The notes beneath the pieces are model-generated. The model did no database searches, was not told where the DNA came from, and saw only the letters and a list, made by a program, of their open reading frames with translations. A stretch of 32,451 bases of DNA from Clostridium sp. CAG:253 (GTDB lineage Bacteria > Bacillota > Clostridia > Lachnospirales > Lachnospiraceae), in assembly GCA_000436755.1 (NCBI GenBank), contig FR887333.1, forward strand, positions 59,356-91,806, given 5' to 3'. Positions 1 to 6,467 of this stretch are shown piece by piece (within the stretch, counting starts at the first letter, position 1; every line of letters begins with the position of its first letter). Position numbers and translations under genes: made by a program.

Positions 1-29
1 AGCTATACTGCCACACAACCTCCAATGCA

Positions 30-830
30 TTAATACTTATAATCATTATATCCTCTGAGACGTCTGTACAAACCTGCCTTAGTAAGATAGCTGTATGGTG
101 ATACAAAAAATATACCAAGTAATCCAAATGTAAGTGTCCCTAAAATTCCCCATCCTATAAAAGAAAGGTCAAGTACAAACATCTGCCATTTCTGACCGTC
201 TGTAAGTCTTTTACTCTCCTCAAATGCTTTCTGCATGTCAATGTCCGGATTTTCACTTAATATATACGGTATCATTGAATACTCATATCTCTTTATAATT
301 CCCGGAACAATAAAAAGCAATGTCCATAAAAATGTAAATAAATTCTTGAAGAACATTATTTTTATAACATTTAAATAATTGCTCTTAAATGCATATGTAA
401 TTTCTCTCATATCGCATTTTGCTTCATAACTTCTGCTAAAAAATCTCTTCGCTCCAACCTCAATAGGATTAAAAACAAATACAGATACTGCTATGCTGAC
501 AATCACAACAACTAATGCAATGATAATTCCACCTATTATAACAGCAGAAATAGCTCTCGCAACTGATGGTGTAATATTTTTAGCAATACTGTTTATGGAA
601 TCATTCAAACCTCCCGATGTGGCATCTCCATTTGAAAATACCTCACCAAATCCTTTGCTGACACTATTGTAATCAACATCTTTCTTTCCAAAATTAAAAT
701 TTGTTCTTCCAACTCCGCTTACATTACCAGCTGTAACAATGGAAAGTATAATACCTCCCAGCACAAACATCCAATAATTAAGCTTTAAAAGATTTTTCGC
801 CTGCGTTTTCAATTCAACCCTGGACCACAT
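30..830 (-). CDS. DUF975 family integral membrane protein
   Basis: A 266-residue multi-pass membrane protein of the DUF975 family, whose function is unknown. Hydrophobic segments lie at about residues 19-34, 93-122, 158-175 and 213-240. A hydrophilic, Gly/Asn-rich loop separates the first two. The family signature is visible in the C-terminal half: a VPG-I-K-R-Y-Y stretch, then a S-x-x-L-T-G-K-W-F segment followed by LSFIGW. I start at the ATG at 830, where AAAGGGGG sits just upstream, rather than at an upstream in-frame ATG that lacks a ribosome site. It lies downstream of spoVAC but has its own strong promoter at 1007-1035, so it may not belong to the sporulation operon. Family assignment is fairly sure; role unknown. 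Confidence 0.8.
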   Translation of the reverse strand: MWSRVELKTQAKNLLKLNYWMFVLGGIILSIVTAGNVSGVGRTNFNFGKKDVDYNSVSKGFGEVFSNGDATSGGLNDSINSIAKNITPSVARAISAVIIGGIIIALVVVIVSIAVSVFVFNPIEVGAKRFFSRSYEAKCDMREITYAFKSNYLNVIKIMFFKNLFTFLWTLLFIVPGIIKRYEYSMIPYILSENPDIDMQKAFEESKRLTDGQKWQMFVLDLSFIGWGILGTLTFGLLGIFFVSPYSYLTKAGLYRRLRGYNDYKY

Positions 831-1006
831 AAAAAATTCCCCCTTTTGTATAGTATAATATGTTACCAAGTATTATATTACCATTATTTTACTATGTTGA
901 CTATAAAAAATTAGGAATAAATTTTTCTATGGATGTTCTGGCTCTGACGCATAGATTGATATAAACTTTCAGACTCAAGGACGGCTGAGAGCCGTCCATT
1001 TGTCGT

Positions 1007-1035
1007 ATAATATCCACTTCCATGACGTCCGTCAA
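1007..1035 (-). promoter_or_regulatory. Sigma-A-type promoter ahead of the DUF975 gene
   Basis: TTGACG (1035-1030), 17-base spacer, TATTAT (1012-1007). A perfect 8-bp GC-rich hairpin (GGACGGCT/AGCCGTCC, 979-997) begins within the first few transcribed bases. It is unusual in this AT-rich region and lacks a T-run, so it is not an ordinary terminator. The implied leader to the ATG at 830 is about 170 nt. Confidence 0.6.
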
Positions 1036-1048
1036 ACAAAAACCGCCC

Positions 1049-1546
1049 CTACATATTCATTATCCAATATATGACCCCAAGCAAAAAACTGCTGAATATA
1101 CCGTAAAGTATAACCGGTCCGGATATCGTAAATATCTTGCATCCTACTCCGAATACATCACCTTCCGCCTGATATTCTATTGCCGGTGATACAACGGAGT
1201 TTGCAAATCCTGTTATCGGTACAACGCTTCCTGCTCCCGCAAACTGTCCGAGTTTCTGATAAATGTTAAATCCGGTAAGTATTACGCTTATTCCGACAAG
1301 TGTTATCGTTGTATATAATGCCGAAATTTCTTTATCATTTCCAAACGAAGCATAGACATTGTTTAATATTTCTCCAAGCAGGCATATAGCACCTCCTACA
1401 ATGAATGCTTTAAGACAATTCATAAATCCGTTTGATTTTGGCGTCATATTATCAACATACTTGTTGTACATTTCCTTCTGCTTATTTTTGTCTTTTTCAT
1501 TTAATACTGCTCCTATATTCGGCTCGTTACTGTTTTTTTCATTCAT
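1049..1546 (-). CDS. spoVAC: Stage V sporulation protein AC
   Basis: SpoVAC, an inner-forespore-membrane component of the SpoVA complex. In Bacillus this complex moves Ca-dipicolinate into the spore and releases it at germination. The 165-residue protein has a hydrophilic N-terminus (about 35 residues) and then the family core: NCLKAFIVGGAICLLGE (first membrane helix), QFAGAGSVVPITGFANSV and SPAIEY-EGDVFGVG. Two closing hydrophobic segments follow. Length matches the family (about 150). I start at ATG 1546, preceded by GTGAGG seven bases upstream; an in-frame GTG at 1558 lies on that ribosome site and is unlikely. It is last of spoVAA-spoVAB-spoVAC here; spoVAD and spoVAE do not follow. Confidence 0.93.
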   Translation of the reverse strand: MNEKNSNEPNIGAVLNEKDKNKQKEMYNKYVDNMTPKSNGFMNCLKAFIVGGAICLLGEILNNVYASFGNDKEISALYTTITLVGISVILTGFNIYQKLGQFAGAGSVVPITGFANSVVSPAIEYQAEGDVFGVGCKIFTISGPVILYGIFSSFLLGVIYWIMNM

Positions 1547-1665
1547 TTTAAACCTCACACTTTCTATTTTTATATGTTTGACTCTTATTTTTTAATGACG
1601 AACAACTCCACAACACCTACGCAAATTCCACTAAAGTGTCACCTAATCACCCAAACGCCAATTCA

Positions 1666-2094
1666 CTACTTGCCGTTCCATTCAAAATACATCTGATACA
1701 GCGTACCTAATGCTTTGCCCGCTGCCATCATAAATATCAACAGATAAATTCCATAATTTAAGTTTATTCTCTGACACAATATCGGAAACACTCTGATGGC
1801 TTCTGCAAGTGCCATAGAAAGACAGCCCACAAATATTCCCGCAAATAATCCAAATATAATAATACCTACATCGCCTATTCTCATCGGAAAATGATATACA
1901 GATAAAAGGCTGCCTATTGTTCCACCAAGAACGATGGCACTTTCAAGTTTGTATACATGTTCTGCAACTCCCATTCTTGAGGCAAGTCTCGGAATTATTC
2001 CAAGTGCCGTAATAAGTGCAAATGTTCCCGCTGCAACAGATACTCCTCCCGCAAAACCAATGATTGCAAGTGCTGTCTCCTGCAAAATATCCAT
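1666..2094 (-). CDS. spoVAB: Stage V sporulation protein AB
   Basis: SpoVAB, a 142-residue multi-pass membrane subunit of the SpoVA dipicolinate transport system. It is almost entirely hydrophobic with four to five helices. Recognisable family blocks are FAGGVSVAAGTFALIT, LGIIPRL, the ESAIVLGG turn, and FAGIFVGCLSMALAE followed by PILCQRI. Length equals the Bacillus protein (about 141). The ATG at 2094 has GGAG seven bases upstream. It follows spoVAA by 109 bases; most of that gap is a copy of the window's palindromic repeat. About 120 bases of unexplained sequence precede spoVAC. Alternative families (SpoVAE) were considered; the E-A-x-x-V-x-P-I-L-x-x-R-I motif favours SpoVAB. Confidence 0.9.
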   Translation of the reverse strand: MDILQETALAIIGFAGGVSVAAGTFALITALGIIPRLASRMGVAEHVYKLESAIVLGGTIGSLLSVYHFPMRIGDVGIIIFGLFAGIFVGCLSMALAEAIRVFPILCQRINLNYGIYLLIFMMAAGKALGTLYQMYFEWNGK

Positions 2095-2133
2095 GTTTAT
2101 TCTCCATTCTTTAATCCTATATTCTTATTTTCT

Positions 2134-2206
2134 GATGTTGTGGTCATAAGGTATTTTTACCACAGCTGATGCCACAGATTGCTAACTGTTTTTGACCCTT
2201 GCATCA
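2134..2206. repeat. Palindromic intergenic repeat, copy A
   Basis: A 38-base unit (2134-2171) starts GATGTTGTGGTCA, has the GGTATTTT core at 2150-2157 and ends GCTGATG; TGTGGT and ACCACA can pair across the core. A second right arm, TTTTTGACCCTTGCATCA (2189-2206), follows and reaches into the spoVAA stop codon. The left arm matches copy D (from 23655) at 22 of 24 positions. Confidence 0.7.
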
Positions 2207-2836
2207 CTTTCTTATCGTTTCCTCTCTATCCGCATCTTTTATAATCGCCTTATTCATGTCTTCCTCATATTTTCGCATTTCGATATGAACAGGTGTCGGA
2301 TCATCATGTACTTTGTCACTCTTAAAATGATTGTAGAAACAAAGAATTCCTATCGGTATGCCTATACTGTATGAAATTTCAAGAATACTTCCCGAACTTT
2401 TATCTACACCTTTAACTATTTTATAAAAATCGTCAAATACATCACCTACACTTACATCCGTATTAAATGTCATAATTGTAAATGCAGCACCGAAAAATAC
2501 GATTATACATGTTATTGCAAGTTTGGTATACTCCCACGCCGTATTTGGTTTTACGGGCATTTTATATTCCACAACAAAATCCGGTTCACCTATATTTACA
2601 ATGTCAAATGCAGGACACTCTTTTTGTATCAGATTTATTACCTTTGTAATAGAAAAAATAACTTTTTCGTTTTTATCACCTTTTACCGTATGAAGAACTA
2701 TGTCTCCTGCACGTTTCATTGCATTGTTGTCCAGTGATAAAATATCAAGTACCTCCGAGAGAACTATTCTTTTATTTGTAACTTTTTTACTCTGTGAAGC
2801 TTTTATATAAATCGTTTTATTTTCAACCTGACTCAT
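2204..2836 (-). CDS. spoVAA: Stage V sporulation protein AA
   Basis: SpoVAA, a 210-residue subunit of the SpoVA dipicolinate system. The N-terminal 110 residues are soluble (IYIKASQSKKV-, an LSEVLDI region, and a conserved block ending PDFVVEY). Two hydrophobic segments follow (about 121-140 and 168-187). The order fits the family, which has an N-terminal domain exposed to the forespore cytoplasm or inner face. Start at 2836 is set by GGGGGGATAAA directly upstream; the reading frame stays open further 5' but that stretch carries the 40-residue gene in another frame. The TGA stop is contributed by a copy of the dispersed repeat, so the extreme C-terminus may have been reset by it. Confidence 0.9.
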   Translation of the reverse strand: MSQVENKTIYIKASQSKKVTNKRIVLSEVLDILSLDNNAMKRAGDIVLHTVKGDKNEKVIFSITKVINLIQKECPAFDIVNIGEPDFVVEYKMPVKPNTAWEYTKLAITCIIVFFGAAFTIMTFNTDVSVGDVFDDFYKIVKGVDKSSGSILEISYSIGIPIGILCFYNHFKSDKVHDDPTPVHIEMRKYEEDMNKAIIKDADREETIRK

Positions 2837-2853
2837 TTTATCCCCCCACTTAT

Positions 2854-2976
2854 CTAAATTATTCTTCCGTTTGTATATTCTGTGCGTGTATTTCTCTGTA
2901 TAGTGCAGTAACACACGGTTGTCATAAGTGCAATTCCTATAATAACGGCAATAAGCCATCCCCTGTTTCTCATCAT
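2854..2976 (-). CDS. 40-residue predicted membrane peptide in the spoVA operon
   Basis: A small gene I read directly: ATG ATG at 2976-2971, TAG at 2854. GGAGG lies nine bases upstream of the first ATG. The product starts MMRNRGW, continues with one hydrophobic helix (LIAVIIGIALMTTVCYC) and ends in a polar, Arg/Thr-rich tail (TIQRNTRTEYTNGRII). It resembles a single-span N-in membrane peptide; there is no classical lipobox although two cysteines end the helix. It sits between a sigma-G-like promoter (3062-3091) and spoVAA, whose start is 17 bases downstream, so it should be expressed in the forespore with SpoVA. I do not recognise a named family. It could be an accessory subunit or a leader peptide. 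Confidence 0.65.
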   Translation of the reverse strand: MMRNRGWLIAVIIGIALMTTVCYCTIQRNTRTEYTNGRII

Positions 2977-3061
2977 CTCCACAAACCTCCATTCGATTTT
3001 GATTTGATGTTGCTAGTATAACGTTCACACCTACATATGAACATCAACCATTTGATAACAG

Positions 3062-3091
3062 TAGTATGGCTTATTATTTTTTGTTTATTCA
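3062..3091 (-). promoter_or_regulatory. Sigma-G-type forespore promoter for the spoVA operon
   Basis: TGAATA (3091-3086), 17 bases, CATACTA (3068-3062). This matches the Bacillus sigma-G consensus (-35 TGAATA-like, -10 CATWMTA) with correct spacing. In Bacillus the spoVA operon is sigma-G dependent, which supports the call. The leader to the 40-residue gene is about 80 nt. Confidence 0.7.
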
Positions 3092-3100
3092 CAATAATAT

Positions 3101-3125
3101 GATGTTTGGGTCAAAAGATATTTTA
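3101..3125. repeat. Palindromic intergenic repeat, copy B (half)
   Basis: GATGTTTGGGTCAAAAGATA followed by TTTTA: the left arm and core of the dispersed repeat, right arm absent. It lies between the sigF stop (3160) and the sigma-G-like promoter. Confidence 0.5.
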
Positions 3126-3159
3126 TAAGTTGTTATTTCCAAGACAACTGAAGTTCGTC

Positions 3160-3894
3160 TTACGAATTTAATTCCATATACATTTTTTTCAGAATCTTTT
3201 TTTCAAGCCTGCTTACTTGAACCTGGCTTATTCCAAGCTTGTCCGCAATCTGTGTCTGTGTCATCTCCTTAAAATATCTGTATTCTATCAGTTTTTTTTC
3301 TCTCCCCTTTAATTTTTTTATAAGGTTGTCAATAAGAATGTGATTTATCACTTTTTCTTTTTCTAAATCGCACGCAGTTTCTTTCGCCACAAGCTGATCG
3401 ACAAGCATAACCTCTCTTCCATCATCCCTATACACATTTTTGTACAGGGAATCCACTTCTACATTTGCATCAAGTGCAAGTACTATATCTTCCTCTGATA
3501 ATTCCGTAACCTGTGCAATTTCACTTATAGTTGCATTCCTGCCATATTCATGACTCAGCTTTTCAGATGCCTGTTTTATCTTCCAGCCGTTTTCTTTTAA
3601 TGTCCTACTCACTTTTATCATGCCGTCATCACGCATAAATCTTTTGATTTCTCCCATAATCATTGGCACAGCATATGTGGAAAAACAGACATTAAAACTC
3701 ATGTCAAAATTATCAATCGCTTTTATCAGTCCTATACATCCAATCTGAAATATATCATCTGCTTCGTATCCTCTGCCATTAAATCGCCTGACAACATTCC
3801 AGACAAGTCCCAAATTCTTTTGAACTATCTCGCTTCTTGCTTCTCTGTCACCGGCTCTGGCTTTCTTTAGCAAACACTTTATTTCATCATGCAT
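3160..3894 (-). CDS. sigF: RNA polymerase sigma-F factor
   Basis: Sigma-F, the first forespore-specific sigma factor, held inactive by SpoIIAB until SpoIIAA frees it. The 244-residue length is normal. Region 2 spans about 25-95 (NLGLVWNVVRRF, YEADDIFQIGCIGLIKAIDNFD, CFSTYAVPMIMGEIKRFMRD). Region 3 is about 95-150 (IKVSRTLKENG through ISEIAQVTELS). Region 4 is about 190-240 with a helix-turn-helix (MTQTQIADKLGISQVQVSRLEK). The gene starts one base after the spoIIAB stop, so translation is probably coupled. It is the last gene of the spoIIA operon; the spoVA genes downstream have a separate promoter. Confidence 0.96.
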   Translation of the reverse strand: MHDEIKCLLKKARAGDREARSEIVQKNLGLVWNVVRRFNGRGYEADDIFQIGCIGLIKAIDNFDMSFNVCFSTYAVPMIMGEIKRFMRDDGMIKVSRTLKENGWKIKQASEKLSHEYGRNATISEIAQVTELSEEDIVLALDANVEVDSLYKNVYRDDGREVMLVDQLVAKETACDLEKEKVINHILIDNLIKKLKGREKKLIEYRYFKEMTQTQIADKLGISQVQVSRLEKKILKKMYMELNS

Positions 3895-3895
3895 G

Positions 3896-4306
3896 CTATT
3901 TTGCCCCGACTTTCTTTTTCATATAAATTTTAGTTCCCTTTGAAACCTCAGATTCCACTTTCATCTCATCCATAAATGCTTCCATAAATGCAAATCCCAT
4001 TCCTGAGCGTTCCCATTCAGGTCTTGTTGTGTAAAGTGGTTCCATAGCTTTGTTTATGTCGGCAATTCCTACGCCGAAATCCTCTATCTCTATTTCCACT
4101 TCATTATTATGTATATTGCATGTCATAAATATTCTTCCCGGCCCTGACTCATAACCGTGTATAACTGCATTTGTAACAGCCTCCGATACAGCCGTTTTTA
4201 CGTCCGAAAGTTCCTCAAGTGTTGGATTAAGTCTCGTAATATATGCTGCAACAACAGTCCTTGCAAATGCCTCATTCTGCGAACAGCTCTCAAATTCTAT
4301 TCTCAT
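3896..4306 (-). CDS. spoIIAB: Anti-sigma-F factor / SpoIIAA kinase
   Basis: SpoIIAB binds sigma-F and phosphorylates SpoIIAA, so it sets when forespore transcription begins. The 136-residue protein is a GHKL ATPase-fold kinase. The N-box is about 42-51 (EAVTNAVIHG), the G1 box about 75-81 (EDFGVGI), and the ATP-lid/G2 glycines at 102-105 (GMGF). I use the ATG at 4306, seven bases after AGGAGG; the frame is open for eight codons upstream but without a ribosome site. The start overlaps the end of spoIIAA by 17 bases, as is common for stoichiometric partner proteins. Confidence 0.95.
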   Translation of the reverse strand: MRIEFESCSQNEAFARTVVAAYITRLNPTLEELSDVKTAVSEAVTNAVIHGYESGPGRIFMTCNIHNNEVEIEIEDFGVGIADINKAMEPLYTTRPEWERSGMGFAFMEAFMDEMKVESEVSKGTKIYMKKKVGAK

Positions 4307-4634
4307 AAAATGCCTCCTGAATTGTATCATATTTTTCTATAATCTTATATAACCCTGACACCTTAAATATTCTGTCAACGGTCTTTCCGACATTTGTTAC
4401 TGCTGCCTTCCCGCCTATAAACATAACTTTTTTGTAACGCCCCATAATAAGTCCTATCCCCGAACTATCCATAAAACTTACATCTTTAAAATCAAAAATA
4501 ATATTTTTCACATTTCCTGCTTCAATAAGTCTGTCAGATGTTTCACGCAGATAAGTAACGGCATGATGGTCTAAATCATCCCTGATATAAACCACCAGAC
4601 AATCACCTTTGATTTCATAATGCATCATGTCCAT
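4290..4634 (-). CDS. spoIIAA: Anti-sigma-F factor antagonist
   Basis: SpoIIAA is a STAS-domain protein that, when unphosphorylated, strips SpoIIAB from sigma-F. The 114 residues cover one STAS domain. The phosphorylation motif FMDSSGIGLIMGRY places the target serine at 57/58, the same position as Ser58 in Bacillus. Phosphatase SpoIIE would act on it but is not in this window. The start at 4634 has AAAGGA about 12 bases upstream; ATGs at 4628 and 4625 are possible alternatives. It is first of spoIIAA-spoIIAB-sigF, preceded by an independent terminator and a possible sigma-H promoter. Confidence 0.95.
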   Translation of the reverse strand: MDMMHYEIKGDCLVVYIRDDLDHHAVTYLRETSDRLIEAGNVKNIIFDFKDVSFMDSSGIGLIMGRYKKVMFIGGKAAVTNVGKTVDRIFKVSGLYKIIEKYDTIQEAFYENRI

Positions 4635-4667
4635 AATCTCTTTTTCCTTTCTTTAATTTCAAACTTT

Positions 4668-4699
4668 AAATCAATGATTTTAAATTTTCTTTTTCCTAA
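4668..4699 (-). promoter_or_regulatory. Possible sigma-H promoter of the spoIIA operon
   Basis: TTAGGAAAA (4699-4691), 15 bases, ATTGATTT (4675-4668), compared with the Bacillus sigma-H consensus RNAGGAWWW and RNNGAATWW. There is a mismatch in each half and the spacer is one base long. It is offered mainly because the Bacillus spoIIA operon is sigma-H dependent. Confidence 0.3.
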
Positions 4700-4703
4700 T
4701 AAC

Positions 4704-4750
4704 ATAAAAAATCTGCCGCCTGTAATCATATTAGATTACATAAGCGACAG
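4704..4750 (-). terminator. Intrinsic terminator after the TPR gene
   Basis: Minus-strand stem CTGTCGC...GCGGCAG with an inner GTAATC/GATTAC stem (4713-4750), followed by ATTTTTT. It separates the FapA-like/TPR operon from spoIIA. Confidence 0.85.
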
Positions 4751-4791
4751 ACTTCTGCCTTTATCACAGCACGAAAATTTTAACTTTCATA

Positions 4792-6219
4792 CTAATATCC
4801 CATCTCTGCTAATTTTGATTTTGCAAGTGCCACTCTGTCTGAGTCAGGGTAATCATTTACAATAGTATCGAAATATTCCTTTGCTTTGTCATATTTCTGT
4901 TGTTTCTGATAGCCTCTGCCAAGGAAATAAATTGCCTTGACATTTGTCTCATCATATTTAACAGCCTCTTTCAAAGTTTTAATAGCATTTCCATAATCAC
5001 CACTGCTGTAATAAGAATATCCCTGCTGATACAATTTTTCCGACATAGCTGCGAAAGTATTGTCTTTTATTCTGTTATATACTTTCTTTGCATAATCATT
5101 TTTAAGCGTACTTTCATCAATATCCAACAGCTTTTTCGCAGCATTTTCAGTATCATCTGCAAGATATGAACTTGCTGAACTGAAAAGTGCATCATAAATA
5201 TCAAGTATTGTCTTTCCATCTTCAGTGTTTATATCACCCTGAAGCTGTTTAAGCTCATTCTTTAATCCATCTATTTCTTTCTGCAATGATTCATTTTTGC
5301 TTTTCAGTGAAGATGAATCGCTTGCATCTGCTGCCTGCTGTTCACTATACTGTTTAAAACTGTCATTTGCATTTTGAGCCTCATTCGACTTCATATGAGG
5401 TATTATCAAAAAATACATAAGTGCAAGTCCTATCACTATACCAACAACAATATTTATAAATGGCATAATAGACGGTCTTTCTTCTTTATACGGAGTAATC
5501 GTCTTGTACGCATCAGGGTCAACCTGTGGCAAAGTTCTTCTCTCAGGTTCTTTTTTGACCACCTTCGGCTGCACTTTAGGACTTTCTCCTCTGATGTGGA
5601 CATCTGACAACTCTTTCATATAACGCAGAGTTGTCGTATTGGTAACATCTATTTGACTGATGTTTCTGAGAAGTTTTAATGCTTTAACCCTGTTATCTTT
5701 TTTACCTGTCATCATGTACAGCAATGCTAAAAGCTGATGCGCCCTGATAAACTTAGGATTTAGATTTACAACTTTTTTAAGCTGTATGATAGCCATATCT
5801 TCATCGCCATGTTTTGCTGAATTAAGTGCCGAATTATATTTTCGGATTGTCTGATTATATGTTTCAAGTTTATTAGGATTTGACTGTATCATTTTGATAT
5901 AGTCTTCCGCATCATTATTTTCTGACTGATAATGTTTGCTTATAACCCACTCACTTAATGCTGATACAATTTCTCCTTCTTCCAAATAGACAAGACCTAA
6001 AAGATTTCTTGCATTTGTATTTAATTTGTTGAATTGTAAACTAAGTTTAAGTGACGAAATGGCACCGGATAAATCTCTTACTTTTGCCTGAGATAATCCC
6101 TTGTTATAATAAATATTTGAAAGACCGACAACCCTGCGGTAATTTTTTAAATCCTGACCGCAATTGTCACATCTTTTTTTACTAAAAGCTACATTGGCAT
6201 TACATCTTGGACAATTCAT
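4792..6219 (-). CDS. Zinc-ribbon and TPR membrane protein
   Basis: A 475-residue protein of unknown role. The N-terminus carries a zinc ribbon (MNCPRCNANVAF...CDNCGQDL; Cys 3, 6, 17, 20). Residues about 28-190 hold TPR-like helical pairs (YYNKGLSQAKVRDLSGAISS, LLGLVYLEEGEIVSALSEW, KKVVNLNPKFIRAHQLLALL). One membrane helix follows at about 252-275 (INIVVGIVIGLALMYFLII), then a coiled coil (about 290-335). A second TPR block ends the protein (YYSSGDYGNAIKTLKEAV, KQQKYDKAKEYFDTIVNDYP), resembling periplasmic YbgF-type repeats. It probably scaffolds proteins on both membrane faces. The ATG at 6219 overlaps the stop of the upstream 59-residue gene (TAATG), so translation is coupled; an upstream in-frame ATG has no usable ribosome site. 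Confidence 0.8.
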   Translation of the reverse strand: MNCPRCNANVAFSKKRCDNCGQDLKNYRRVVGLSNIYYNKGLSQAKVRDLSGAISSLKLSLQFNKLNTNARNLLGLVYLEEGEIVSALSEWVISKHYQSENNDAEDYIKMIQSNPNKLETYNQTIRKYNSALNSAKHGDEDMAIIQLKKVVNLNPKFIRAHQLLALLYMMTGKKDNRVKALKLLRNISQIDVTNTTTLRYMKELSDVHIRGESPKVQPKVVKKEPERRTLPQVDPDAYKTITPYKEERPSIMPFINIVVGIVIGLALMYFLIIPHMKSNEAQNANDSFKQYSEQQAADASDSSSLKSKNESLQKEIDGLKNELKQLQGDINTEDGKTILDIYDALFSSASSYLADDTENAAKKLLDIDESTLKNDYAKKVYNRIKDNTFAAMSEKLYQQGYSYYSSGDYGNAIKTLKEAVKYDETNVKAIYFLGRGYQKQQKYDKAKEYFDTIVNDYPDSDRVALAKSKLAEMGY

Positions 6220-6398
6220 TACTCTTCCACCCATCCTGCTGATTTATTTTTTTTAGTATTTTTACCATTCACATTGTCCTTTAAAATACTATGAAGTAAA
6301 TCCGTTACGTCAGTTGTATTATTTCCATAAATGGCATCCTCTGCCTGGTCAATCTCCAAACTTGGCTGAAATTTTGCCAACTCAGCTTCAAAATCCAT
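6219..6398 (-). CDS. 59-residue hypothetical protein, coupled to the TPR gene
   Basis: A short gene read directly: ATG at 6398-6396, TAA at 6221-6219. GGGAGG lies nine bases upstream. The product is soluble and acidic at the start (MDFEAELAKFQPSLEIDQAE), then has a VTDLLHSILKD helix and a Lys/Asn-rich tail ending WVEE. The stop overlaps the ATG of the TPR gene by one base. It starts about 70 bases after the FapA-like gene. I recognise no family. Its length, coupling and ribosome site make a real gene likely, perhaps a small partner of the TPR or FapA-like protein. Confidence 0.7.
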   Translation of the reverse strand: MDFEAELAKFQPSLEIDQAEDAIYGNNTTDVTDLLHSILKDNVNGKNTKKNKSAGWVEE

Positions 6399-6467
6399 AC
6401 TACACTACCTCCCGATATTTATCAACTTTTATTCACCGCAACTTGCGACAAATTATTTAACAATATT

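Noticed and set aside
979..997. GC-rich hairpin as terminator of the spoVA operon
   Set aside because: No T-run on either side, and it lies downstream of a strong promoter rather than directly after spoVAC.
1559..1665. Possible extra small gene between spoVAB and spoVAC
   Set aside because: No frame with ribosome site and sensible length was found; the sequence remains unexplained.
3139..3162. AAGAC-AACT/AGTT-TCTT hairpin as sigF terminator
   Set aside because: Overlaps the sigF stop, has mismatches and no following T-run.
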